Positions 24,206 to 31,658 of a DNA stretch of 33,575 nucleotides are shown one piece after another. The stretch comes from Desulfobacteraceae bacterium (GTDB taxonomy: Bacteria > Desulfobacterota > Desulfobacteria > Desulfobacterales > Desulfolunaceae), in assembly GCA_013619155.1 (NCBI GenBank), contig JABXKT010000035.1:1-33575 (forward strand), written 5' to 3'. The notes under the pieces were generated by a model, which had not been told where the DNA came from, did not search any database, and was given only the letters and a program-made list of their open reading frames with translations. Each line of letters starts with the position of its first letter. The stretch's first letter is position 1. The position numbers and the translations under genes were made by a program.

Positions 24206-25450
24206 TTATCCGCGGGTCACCATCTCTGTCTCTGGAGCCGTGGCTTTCTGGTCTTGAATCTTCTCATAGGCACTCTTCATGGTCTCGGTGAGGCGATCGA
24301 TGTCGGCGGGTTTTTGTAAGTAGGCAAAGGCACCCATGGCCAGGCATCGTTTTCTGTCCTCTTCCGATCCGTGACCCGTGAGGATGATCACCTCTACATG
24401 GGGGTGCTGGGCCTTTACCTCCTCGAGGACTTGGTAGCCGTCGACTCCGGGCATCTTGAGGTCCAGTACCATGACATCGGTATCCTCCTGGGTGACCATG
24501 GATAGGGCCTCTTTGCCCCCATAGGCCACTGAGGTCGTCATCTCACGCATGCGGAGGCGCTCGGAGAGGGTCTGGATGAACTCCTTCTCATCATCGACCA
24601 GGAGCACCTTTGGGGGAGAGGGCAGGTCAAAGTCATACATCACGTCGGCCTTGTAAAACCCTTTGCCGATACGGGTATCCACGGAGGTGACCCCCGTTAC
24701 CTTTGCCGCCTCGCTCATCACCTTCTGTGTGAATTTATTCAGCATCAGGACATTTTTATTGATGGTGACGGTTACGTGCCCGTTTTGGGCTTCGGCGGTT
24801 AAGCCGTCTCCGGTCTCGATGAGGGCCGTCTCCACCTGGCAGGCGAGGGTAAAATCATCCATGAGGCGTTGGCTCTTCTCGGGGGCAATCTCGATGTGGG
24901 TGAGGCTGTTCGTGATGAGGGCTAAGGCCTTTTCCGTGGAGATTTTATCGGTGGGGATCACCAGGTCGTAGAGGGTGGGATCCCAGGCACTCTTTCCGTG
25001 GAGGGTGCTGCACCAGAGGAGGGCCGCCTCGTCTAGACGCTGGATCTTGAGGGTGGCCTCTTTTTCAGAGAGGAGGCGGCCCTTAAGGGCCGTTTCGATG
25101 CGTCTCTTCTTATCGGTGATGACGAGGACGCGAAGGACGGGCAGGAGCGTCTCAGGGATCAGATGACCGCTGAGGCCCTGAATGATACAGGCATCGGCCC
25201 CCATGAGGGTGGCCAGGGTGAGCTTCATGGCAATGAGGCCCTTCTCCCGCTCTTTGGTGAAGGCGTTGAAGGTCGGGGTCTGCCCCTGGAGAATTTTTAC
25301 CAGAAGGGCCTCTTTGATATTTTGATGGCTGGAGGTGAGGCTGATGATCTCTTGATCGGTGTAGACCTTCATGCCGGTGGCACGGCTTAGGGTGTCCACA
25401 ATGGCTCCGGCTTGACTGAAGGCTCCGTTGGTGATGGCGATGGATGGCAT
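24206..25450 (-). CDS. Cytidylate-kinase-like + BON-like + receiver domain fusion
   Basis: 414 residues from ATG 25450 (MPSIAITNGAFSQAG), with GAGGA upstream. An in-frame ATG at 25519 is excluded because its codons contain the sigma-54 promoter. Residues 1-190 resemble the cytidylate-kinase-like family (PF13189 type): the N-terminal strand and degenerate P-loop, LPVLRVLVITDKKRRIETAL, and DPTLYDLVIPTDKIS. The P-loop lacks GK(S/T), and the usual DxxR pair reads LDEAAL, so catalysis is doubtful. Residues about 195-275 look BON-like (NGHVTVTINKNVLM to VTSVDTRI). Residues 280-400 are a receiver with Asp330 and Lys380. I infer a ligand-sensing pseudokinase joined to a phospho-switch. First gene of the operon with a receiver and the DASS transporter. 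Confidence 0.85.
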   Translation of the reverse strand: MPSIAITNGAFSQAGAIVDTLSRATGMKVYTDQEIISLTSSHQNIKEALLVKILQGQTPTFNAFTKEREKGLIAMKLTLATLMGADACIIQGLSGHLIPETLLPVLRVLVITDKKRRIETALKGRLLSEKEATLKIQRLDEAALLWCSTLHGKSAWDPTLYDLVIPTDKISTEKALALITNSLTHIEIAPEKSQRLMDDFTLACQVETALIETGDGLTAEAQNGHVTVTINKNVLMLNKFTQKVMSEAAKVTGVTSVDTRIGKGFYKADVMYDFDLPSPPKVLLVDDEKEFIQTLSERLRMREMTTSVAYGGKEALSMVTQEDTDVMVLDLKMPGVDGYQVLEEVKAQHPHVEVIILTGHGSEEDRKRCLAMGAFAYLQKPADIDRLTETMKSAYEKIQDQKATAPETEMVTRG

Positions 25451-25501
25451 GGGCGGGTCCTCACATTGGGGTTGATGGATACGTTCATTTGAATTGATGA
25501 A

Positions 25502-25518
25502 TTGCAAGGCTTGTGCCA
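25502..25518 (-). promoter_or_regulatory. Sigma-54 (-24/-12) promoter of the kinase-like/transporter operon
   Basis: On the - strand TGGCACAAGCCTTGCAA matches the consensus TGGCAC-N5-TTGCA, with exactly 10 nt between GG and GC. Transcription would begin near 25492, about 40 nt before ATG 25450. Confidence 0.88.
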
Positions 25519-25590
25519 AAGGAAATGAAGACCGTATAAAATGAGGGAGGTGATTTTTTCAAAGGTGAGGGCGTGGAGATATGCAACGAA

Positions 25591-25632
25591 ATGAAACGTT
25601 TAGAGACAGACAAAATGAGACATTATGAAACG
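25591..25632 (-). promoter_or_regulatory. Cluster of ATGA(A/G)AC half-sites upstream of the sigma-54 promoter
   Basis: In the 298-bp gap 25451-25748 the + strand has ATGAAACG (25591), ATGAGACA (25615) and ATGAAACG (25625). Offsets of 24 and 10 bp put at least two on the same DNA face, about 75-110 bp upstream of -24, the usual distance for an enhancer of a sigma-54 activator. Only suggestive. Confidence 0.3.
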
Positions 25633-25748
25633 CGATGGATGGGCACGATGGGGGCGTTGAGCAGGGCGTATCAGATGGAGGGCCCCGACCCCTCACGATA
25701 GGGGCCATGGGTGTCTGCGGGAAAAAGGGGGTGGTATGAACCAGGGTG

Positions 25749-26366
25749 TTAGCTGGCCGGTATGGTGAGGATGAGGTCGTGGTGGGCGCAGGAGAGATGG
25801 GTATTTAATGATTCGGAGAGGGTGACGAGGGGTTGAGGCACCGCCACAGCGTGGTGGCCGTGGAAGGTGATGAGAAGGGCCTTATCCCGGTACCTTGAGG
25901 TGATGGGGGTCTCTTCGGCCTGGGTGGGGTGGGTGGTGAGCTCTACAAGGCGGTAGAGGAGTAGGCGTAAGCTCATGGGATCACAGGTGATGGTGTGATC
26001 AGGCACAGGGTTCTCGAGGCGGGCGTGAAACCGTCTCTGGGTGAGTGAGACCATCTCCTCTAAGGCGGCACCCGTATCGCAGGGCACGGGTTCCTCATGC
26101 GTTAAGAGACCATCTGTGGCATGGGCGAGACGATTGAGGAGGGATAGGAGGGTGCGTCCCCGGGCGACCTGGGCCTCGATGGCGGTGAGCCCCTTGGTGA
26201 GCTGGGATTCGGAGAGGGGCGCCTCTTTTGAGAAACGGAGTAGGTCTGACAAGAGTCCGGCGTGTTCGCCGATGATGGCCAGGACATTCATCAGGTCGTG
26301 GGTGGCAGGGGCTGTGACCGCCCCCATAAGGGCGGTGGTCTCTTTTTGTGTGGTGGCTGGATTCAT
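25749..26366 (-). CDS. DHp-type histidine-kinase-like protein lacking an ATPase core
   Basis: 205 residues. The N-terminal half resembles a dimerisation/phosphoacceptor (DHp) helix pair with the candidate His23 in ATHDLMNVLAIIGEHAG, similar to the HEIxNPL box of the kinase at 26722. The C-terminal half has only faint ATPase-fold resemblance (DPMSLRLLLYRLVELT where N-box residues would be) and no G1 or G2 boxes. It may be a phosphotransfer protein or a receiver-specific phosphatase (inference). Its ATG overlaps the receiver stop (ATGA), so it is tightly coupled to kinase and receiver. Confidence 0.75.
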   Translation of the reverse strand: MNPATTQKETTALMGAVTAPATHDLMNVLAIIGEHAGLLSDLLRFSKEAPLSESQLTKGLTAIEAQVARGRTLLSLLNRLAHATDGLLTHEEPVPCDTGAALEEMVSLTQRRFHARLENPVPDHTITCDPMSLRLLLYRLVELTTHPTQAEETPITSRYRDKALLITFHGHHAVAVPQPLVTLSESLNTHLSCAHHDLILTIPAS

Positions 26367-26725
26367 GGGTTAACGGCCTCTTTTAGTTTTTCCAGAAGCT
26401 CTTCGATGGCCAGAGGCTTCATGAGGTAATCGACGGCACCCAGCTGCATCCCCTCCATCCCTTCCCGTGTGGAGCCGTGGCCCGTAAGGAGGATGACGGG
26501 AAGGCCCGGGGTGATCTCTCGGATATGTCTTAAGGTCTCTAAGCCGCTCATGCCGGGCATGAGAAGATCGAGGATGACGACATCCCAGGTGGTCTCACGG
26601 ATCATGGCCAGGCCGCTCTCTCCATCTGCGGCGGTGGCAGTGGAGAAGCCACGCATGTCAAGGCGTTCGGCCAGGGTGGTGACAAACTCTTGCTCATCAT
26701 CGATGAGCAGTATGTGGGTGGTCAT
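26363..26725 (-). CDS. Single-domain response regulator
   Basis: 120 residues, a receiver only: Asp9-Asp10, phospho-acceptor Asp53 (VILDLLMPGMSG), Thr81 (LLTGHGS) and Lys103 (YLMKP). It overlaps the kinase stop by 4 bp and the DHp-like gene start by 4 bp. It resembles the receiver of the kinase-like fusion (shared LLTGHGS-type and LMKP-type segments), suggesting a common partner. Confidence 0.95.
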   Translation of the reverse strand: MTTHILLIDDEQEFVTTLAERLDMRGFSTATAADGESGLAMIRETTWDVVILDLLMPGMSGLETLRHIREITPGLPVILLTGHGSTREGMEGMQLGAVDYLMKPLAIEELLEKLKEAVNP

Positions 26726-28455
26726 GGTTCGGGACTCCCTTGGGTATCGGTGGGCGGGTTTTGGGGAAGGGTGACGGTGAATTGGGTCCCCTCGCCGGGT
26801 TGGGTGGCGAGGGTGATACTCCCCCCCAGTTTGTGGATGATGCCATAGGAGATGGAGAGGCCCAGTCCGGTTCCATTCTCTTTTTTGGTGGAAAAGAAGG
26901 GGTCAAAGATTCGCTTGGAGACCTCTTCGCTCATACCACATCCGTTGTCTTTCACCGTCACAAGGAGCCCTTCTTCAGGGCCGGGGGCGGATGTTAGCGA
27001 GACGACGCCCCCATCTTCGACGGCGGCAAAGGCATTGGTCAATAGGTTCAGAAAGACCTGCTGAAGCTGGCCCCGGTCCGAGGAGATGGTGGGGAGGTTT
27101 GGGTCGAGACTGAGCCGGACCTCTATCTGACGGTAGAGGGCTTCGCGCTCTAAAAAACCGAAGGTCTCTTTTAATATATGGTTGATATGGAGAGGCTCCA
27201 TGACCGTGTCGAGTTTCCGGGCGAAGCCCAGGAGGCGGTGGGTGATGGTCTTGCATCGGGAGACCGAGGTGATGATATGGGCGGTGAGTTGGGAGAAGCG
27301 CTCCTTCTGGGAAAAATCCTCTCCGGCGGCCACCAGGTCCTCCATGAGGCCCGCCTTTTCGTTGATGATGGCCAGGGGATTGTTGATCTCGTGGGCAACG
27401 CCTGCGGCCAGGCGACCGATGGAGGAGAGCTTCTGGGTGTGCTGGAGTTCGGTGAGGGCGATTTCCCGGCGTTCATCGGACTCTTTGATGCGCTTGACCA
27501 GGGCCCCGGCCATCTTGATAACCATGAAGATGATGATGAGAAGGCTCACGGCGTAGACGAGAAGGGCATCGGATTTTAAGGCGTACCAGGATCTCATCAC
27601 CACGGAGCGGGGTGTGGCGATGACGAGGGTGTAGTCTGCATTGCCAAATCCCGAACAGGCGAGGAGGAGCTGGCGCCCCTTGGCGTCTGTCGCCTCGGTA
27701 ATGAGGGTATTCTGGCTGCCCGTGGGGATGTCGAGGCGGCAGGGCTCTAAGGTCTTTCCATAGTAGGTGGAGTGGGTCTGAAGGATATTGTCCGAATTCA
27801 CCAGGAAGGCATCGCTCTGGGGGGAGAGCCCTATCGTCCCCAATAATTTATAGAATCGATCGGTGTCGATGGTGGCTCGGATGATCCAGTTGGTCTCCTC
27901 GTCGCTATACCTCTGTACCGCCACCACCAGGTGGGGGATCTTCCGATGGCCCATAAAGACGGTGCTGATATAGGAGCCCTTGATCAGGACCTCCTGAAAG
28001 GAGCGCTGGCTGGTGTAGCTCTTCCCTTTAAGGTTGTAAGGCCCGGCATAGTTGACCATATCGCCATCGGCATTGATGATGGCCAGGTCCACAAATCCCC
28101 CCAACTCGGTTTTCAGTACCCGGAGCAGACGGTTCAGGGTGTGGTCGTCCAGGAGGTCTTCATATTCGTAGGCGTTGGCGATAAAACGTACGGTGGAGAG
28201 GCGCTCCTCGAAGAAGAGCTCAAAGGAGTGTTTGGCTTTTCCGGCCGAGCTGGCCAGGGGTGTGATGAGCTCGCCGCGAAGGTGGCGACCGTATTGGAAA
28301 TGGTTGAGCACACCCATGACGGTCAAGGGGAGGATGGTCACCACCAGCATGGTGATGATGATGTTGCGCGTGAGGCTTTGGTAGTGTCCGGGGGCATCGG
28401 CGCCTCCGCTAAAGAGTGTGTCGATCTGATTGACAAGATTACGAACAGTCCACAT
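26722..28455 (-). CDS. Cache-domain sensor histidine kinase
   Basis: 577 residues from ATG 28455, chosen for GGAGGG at the right distance; the open frame reaches further upstream over the NifX-like gene but is out of its family there. TM1 is about 31-50. A periplasmic dCache-like sensor (about 60-290) follows, with the IIRATIDTDRFYKLLGTIG segment. TM2 is about 298-318. The HisKA domain has GVAHEINNPLAII (His355), and the HATPase domain has NLLTNAF, DNGCGM and GTGLGLSIS. It resembles kinases that sense small carboxylic acids outside the cell, fitting the transporter output, but the ligand is unknown. It overlaps the NifX-like gene by 17 bp and the receiver by 4 bp. Confidence 0.93.
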   Translation of the reverse strand: MWTVRNLVNQIDTLFSGGADAPGHYQSLTRNIIITMLVVTILPLTVMGVLNHFQYGRHLRGELITPLASSAGKAKHSFELFFEERLSTVRFIANAYEYEDLLDDHTLNRLLRVLKTELGGFVDLAIINADGDMVNYAGPYNLKGKSYTSQRSFQEVLIKGSYISTVFMGHRKIPHLVVAVQRYSDEETNWIIRATIDTDRFYKLLGTIGLSPQSDAFLVNSDNILQTHSTYYGKTLEPCRLDIPTGSQNTLITEATDAKGRQLLLACSGFGNADYTLVIATPRSVVMRSWYALKSDALLVYAVSLLIIIFMVIKMAGALVKRIKESDERREIALTELQHTQKLSSIGRLAAGVAHEINNPLAIINEKAGLMEDLVAAGEDFSQKERFSQLTAHIITSVSRCKTITHRLLGFARKLDTVMEPLHINHILKETFGFLEREALYRQIEVRLSLDPNLPTISSDRGQLQQVFLNLLTNAFAAVEDGGVVSLTSAPGPEEGLLVTVKDNGCGMSEEVSKRIFDPFFSTKKENGTGLGLSISYGIIHKLGGSITLATQPGEGTQFTVTLPQNPPTDTQGSPEP

Positions 28456-28804
28456 GGCATCCCTCCACGGTGCGGTGGCAGAGGATCGCACCGGATGTGA
28501 GTTCCCCTTTGAGATGATGGAGAAGGGCCTTCTCCCATGGCCCGGCCACGGCATCGATGACGGTGATTTTTTTCCAGGAGAGGAACTGAAAGTACTCCTC
28601 CTCGATGGCACCGCAGATAACGCAGGTGATACTCTCCGTGAGAATGAGGTGGCAGAGCTTTTCGGCAGAGGCCTGGGGAAGGACCACTGTCTTGGTCTCC
28701 ATCTCCCCCCCGGTGAGGCAGGTGACGATGTGGACTTCGACGGCTAAGTCAAAGCGGGGGGCCACGTCATCGCTGGCGATAGGGATAAGGAACTTTGTTA
28801 ACAT
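28439..28804 (-). CDS. NifX/NafY-family (dinitrogenase cofactor-like) protein
   Basis: 121 residues. The fold pattern IPIASDDVAPRFDLAVEVHIV, ITCVICGAIEEEYFQFLSWKKITVIDAVAG and ALLHHLKGEL matches the dinitrogenase iron-molybdenum cofactor family (PF02579). Outside nitrogen fixation such proteins are small metallocluster or redox-linked binders. The Cys-rich tail, CHRTVEGCHVDC (Cys109, 116, 120), could bind metal. No nif genes are present. No Shine-Dalgarno is visible before ATG 28804. It overlaps the histidine kinase start by 17 bp, so it may be a cytoplasmic co-sensor of that kinase (inference). Confidence 0.82.
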   Translation of the reverse strand: MLTKFLIPIASDDVAPRFDLAVEVHIVTCLTGGEMETKTVVLPQASAEKLCHLILTESITCVICGAIEEEYFQFLSWKKITVIDAVAGPWEKALLHHLKGELTSGAILCHRTVEGCHVDCS

Positions 28805-28860
28805 AACAAAAACTGTATCATAAAGTTTTAAATTGTTTCAAGTACTTAAAAAATTTCCCC

Positions 28861-30255
28861 TCACGAGGCATCAATTCCATAGTGTTTGATTTTACGCCAG
28901 AGGGTGCTTCGACCCCAGCCGAGTCGTCTGGCCGCCAGTTGCCGTTTTCCCCGGGACTCCTCTAAGGCTTTTAAGATCATCTCCCGTTCGGTGGTGGCCC
29001 AGGTCTGATGGGGGGGGAGCGGGGGCTCTGCTCCCATGGGGCGTACCGGTCCCATGGCCTCTGGACAGGTGTTGGGCACAGATTCCAGGAGGTAGGCGGG
29101 AAGATTCTCCACCCCAATGATAGGGTCTGTGGCCATGCTGGCCGAGAACTCCACGATGTTTCGAAGTTCGCGGACATTGCCGGTGAATCGGTAGTGGGTG
29201 AGTCGGGTGAGGGCCTCCCGTGAGAAGCCGCGGATGCCTTTGCCCAGTTTGGTGCGGTAGATCGCGAGAAAATGGTCGAGGAGAATACGAATATCGCCTC
29301 TGCGCTCACGCAAAGGGGGGAGGTGGACCCGGGCCACGTTGAGGCGAAAGAGCAGGTCCTGGCGAAAGGTCCCACTCGCCACCATCTGCTCTAAGTTGCG
29401 GTGGGTGGCGGCGATGATGCGCACGTTGGCGTGAAAAGGGCGGGTATCTCCCAAGGGGTAGATCACCTGGTCGTCTAAAAAGGTGAGAAGTTTTACCTGC
29501 AAGGCCAGGGGGAGGTCTCCCACCTCGGTGAGGAAGAGGGTGCCATTGTGGGCCATGCGGAAACGGCCGGGCTTGCTCGCCACGGCCCCGGTAAAGGCCC
29601 CCTTGGCGTGGCCGAAGAGTTCGCTCTCCAGGAGAGTCTCCGGCAAGGCCCCGCAGTTAACCTTAATGAAGGGGCCCCCCGTGCGATGGGAGGTCTGATG
29701 GATGGCCTCGGCCACCACATCTTTGCCCGTGCCCGTCTCGCCGGTGATGAGGATGGAGACATCGCTCTGGGCGAGGAGGGGCAGGGTCTGAAAAATTTTC
29801 TCCATCTCCTGGCTGCGACCGATGATCCCTTCGAAGCTGAAGGCCTGGTTTTTCTTGTTGTCCAGCTCCCGCACGGCCCGTAAGTCCTCGATGGTCTCCA
29901 CATACCCTGTGAGATCTCCATGGGTGTCGGTCAAAGGGGAGAGGGTGAGCTTTATGGGCAGGCGGAAGCGGTCTCGGGTAATCATATCACTCTCGCAAGG
30001 TACCGGAGAGTCCAGGGTCTTTCCCCGTGCGGGGCAGTTTTCCACACAGATTCGGCCCCGTACGATATGGCGGCAGGGCACCCCCAGGGCGTCGCGTCGA
30101 GAGAATCCGGTTAGGGCTTCGAAGGCACGATTGAGCCAGACAATGTGGAGGTCTCTGTCTAGAACCGCCGTGGCCAGAGGAATTTCATCCAGGAGCTGAT
30201 TGAAGGAGAGCTCGCTGGAGAGAAGGTGGGTGATGGCCGGTGAGGGGATGGGCAT
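28861..30255 (-). CDS. Sigma-54-dependent transcriptional activator with Cys-rich PAS domain
   Basis: 464 residues from ATG 30255, with AAGGAG 7 nt upstream (it overlaps an earlier in-frame ATG at 30270). Residues about 20-130 are a PAS domain with four cysteines (61, 70, 74 and 87), the first three within CRHIVRGRICVENC. The AAA+ domain has Walker A GETGTGKD (172-179), GAFTGA (219-224), which contacts sigma-54, and FRQDLLFRLNV with an Arg finger. A Fis-type HTH (KRQLAARRLGWGRSTLWRKIKHYGI) ends it. Walker B reads TEVGDLP: the usual Asp is Thr243, unexpected for an active ATPase. It has no receiver domain, so it responds to a signal rather than to phosphorylation. Divergent from the sigma-54 promoter at 30497. 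Confidence 0.94.
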   Translation of the reverse strand: MPIPSPAITHLLSSELSFNQLLDEIPLATAVLDRDLHIVWLNRAFEALTGFSRRDALGVPCRHIVRGRICVENCPARGKTLDSPVPCESDMITRDRFRLPIKLTLSPLTDTHGDLTGYVETIEDLRAVRELDNKKNQAFSFEGIIGRSQEMEKIFQTLPLLAQSDVSILITGETGTGKDVVAEAIHQTSHRTGGPFIKVNCGALPETLLESELFGHAKGAFTGAVASKPGRFRMAHNGTLFLTEVGDLPLALQVKLLTFLDDQVIYPLGDTRPFHANVRIIAATHRNLEQMVASGTFRQDLLFRLNVARVHLPPLRERRGDIRILLDHFLAIYRTKLGKGIRGFSREALTRLTHYRFTGNVRELRNIVEFSASMATDPIIGVENLPAYLLESVPNTCPEAMGPVRPMGAEPPLPPHQTWATTEREMILKALEESRGKRQLAARRLGWGRSTLWRKIKHYGIDAS

Positions 30256-30421
30256 GGAGTTCTCCTTCAAAGAGTATGGGGGGAGGAGTCAGTGTATCTA
30301 TCCATTGCCTAGCCGGGAGGTGGTGTCAAGGGGGGATATCTTTTTTGAAGGCACGGGGCGTCATGAGGGAGGGGACCATGTTTTTTTAATAACTTACCCG
30401 AAGAAAAGATGTCAGGAAATT

Positions 30422-30434
30422 TTACACAGTGTAA
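30422..30434. promoter_or_regulatory. Palindrome TTACACAGTGTAA, candidate enhancer site
   Basis: A perfect 6-bp dyad around a central A, 63 bp upstream of the -24 element at 30497 and within the 382-bp intergenic region between the activator and the + strand operon. It could bind the activator or another dimeric regulator. The rest of 30256-30637 holds no gene. Confidence 0.5.
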
Positions 30435-30496
30435 GCTTTGGACAGCTATGGGGAGGGGCTGGCCCAGGATTCCTAGTTATTTTGAAATACGGTCGC

Positions 30497-30511
30497 TGGC
30501 ATGACTCTTGC
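30497..30511 (+). promoter_or_regulatory. Sigma-54 (-24/-12) promoter of the + strand kinase operon
   Basis: TGGCATGACTCTTGC has GG and GC separated by exactly 10 nt and matches the consensus apart from T for C in the CAC block. Transcription would begin near 30522, leaving a leader of about 115 nt before ATG 30638. Confidence 0.85.
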
Positions 30512-30637
30512 GCTGTTGGGAGGGGATGGAGTCTTTGTCCCGTCGATCTGGCAGGGGCTCTTTGGGCGTGCCGTGCGGGATGTCTGTATGGAAGTCCTTT
30601 GAGTAACGGTGAGATCGATGAGGGATGGAGAGTGGAT

Positions 30638-31621
30638 ATGACAGCCATCGTGATTTCCGAAGGGATAGGAGGGACGTCGTTGGTGCGGGCCCTCGAACGG
30701 GGGACCGGGTGTGCCTCCATGGATGATGCGGGGCTTATCGCGGATGTGACGGCGGGGCATATGGGCCGTTCTCGTCTCTTGTCGTGGGCTCTTTTTGGCG
30801 CCCACCCCTGGGGGGGGCGTGTGATGATGGGCCGTAAATATGGCACGGCTCGGGTGCGAAAAGCCCTGATCTCTGCCCTGGGCCGGGGCGTACGTATTTT
30901 TTACGGAGATCTGGGGCACCTGCTGGAGTCCTTTCCCGTGGCGGTGTTTCGCGTGCATATATCCGGCAACAGCAGACGGCGGCGTCAGAGGCGGCGATTG
31001 TTTGGCATGGATGCCGAAAATCATCGTCTCTACGATCTCTACCTTCCCGGAGGCGCAGATTCCGAGGCGATAGCCGCCCGGGCGATATTGGAACGCAGTG
31101 CCCTGGCCTTGGGGGATATCGGCCGTCCCCTGCCCACGGATCGTCTGGGGCTTGCCGTCGATATCGCCGATGCCGAGCTGGATCTCATCCACCGGGGTGT
31201 GGATGTCGATTTTTGGGACCCGTACGGTGAATTGACGGTCTGGAATCATTCACGTTTGGACAATGGGGCCCTGGCGGCCTTGATACAGCGGCTTTATGCC
31301 TTTGGGACCCTCTCCTGCCGTCGGGGTACGCCCCCGCCTCTCTTTGCGAGCCGGGTCTCCTATACGGTGCGCATGCGCATCGAAGGCGAGGCCCGTTTTA
31401 GTGAGACGATGGCTTCGGTGGCGAGCCGGAACGGGGCTCTCTCCGAGGTAATCTTAAGGGGTGGCTTGGATTGGGGAGGCCGACTTGTGGTGGAGCTTCC
31501 CGAAGCCCTTTCCGATCCAGAGGAGGTGATGTGGCGATTGATGGCCCTTTATCCGGGGCGGACCTTGGTTGTACCGGCGCCCCGGTACGCATGGTTGGTG
31601 TCGCGCATGGGGCTTTTTTAG
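30638..31621 (+). CDS. Degenerate cytidylate-kinase-like + BON-like protein (no receiver)
   Basis: 327 residues from ATG 30638, preceded by GGAG at 30627; the frame is open back to 30200 but contains the promoter. It parallels the fusion at 24206-25450: IVISEGIGGTSLVRAL against IAITNGAFSQAGAIVDTL, GDLGHLLESFPVAVFRVHIS against GLSGHLIPETLLPVLRVLVIT, and RLYDLYLPG against TLYDLVIPT. YGELTVWNHSRLDNGALAALIQRL then aligns with the BON-like part. The P-loop is lost and the helical region that carries basic residues in the family is shortened, so it is probably inactive as a kinase. It has a further 70-residue C-terminal region instead of a receiver. Ligand or signal sensing is inferred. A histidine kinase gene follows after 37 bp. 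Confidence 0.7.
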   Translation: MTAIVISEGIGGTSLVRALERGTGCASMDDAGLIADVTAGHMGRSRLLSWALFGAHPWGGRVMMGRKYGTARVRKALISALGRGVRIFYGDLGHLLESFPVAVFRVHISGNSRRRRQRRRLFGMDAENHRLYDLYLPGGADSEAIAARAILERSALALGDIGRPLPTDRLGLAVDIADAELDLIHRGVDVDFWDPYGELTVWNHSRLDNGALAALIQRLYAFGTLSCRRGTPPPLFASRVSYTVRMRIEGEARFSETMASVASRNGALSEVILRGGLDWGGRLVVELPEALSDPEEVMWRLMALYPGRTLVVPAPRYAWLVSRMGLF

Positions 31622-31658
31622 TGGGCATGAATAAATCGTGAGGATACGGGAGGAAATG

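Noticed and set aside
28456..28611. 52-residue N-terminal extension of the Cache histidine kinase.
   Set aside because: It is the shadow of the NifX-like gene, rich in Ser/Pro/Arg; GGAGGG supports ATG 28455.
30200..30637. N-terminal extension of the kinase-like paralog by 146 residues.
   Set aside because: It would contain the sigma-54 promoter and the palindrome, and has no ribosome binding site; ATG 30638 does.
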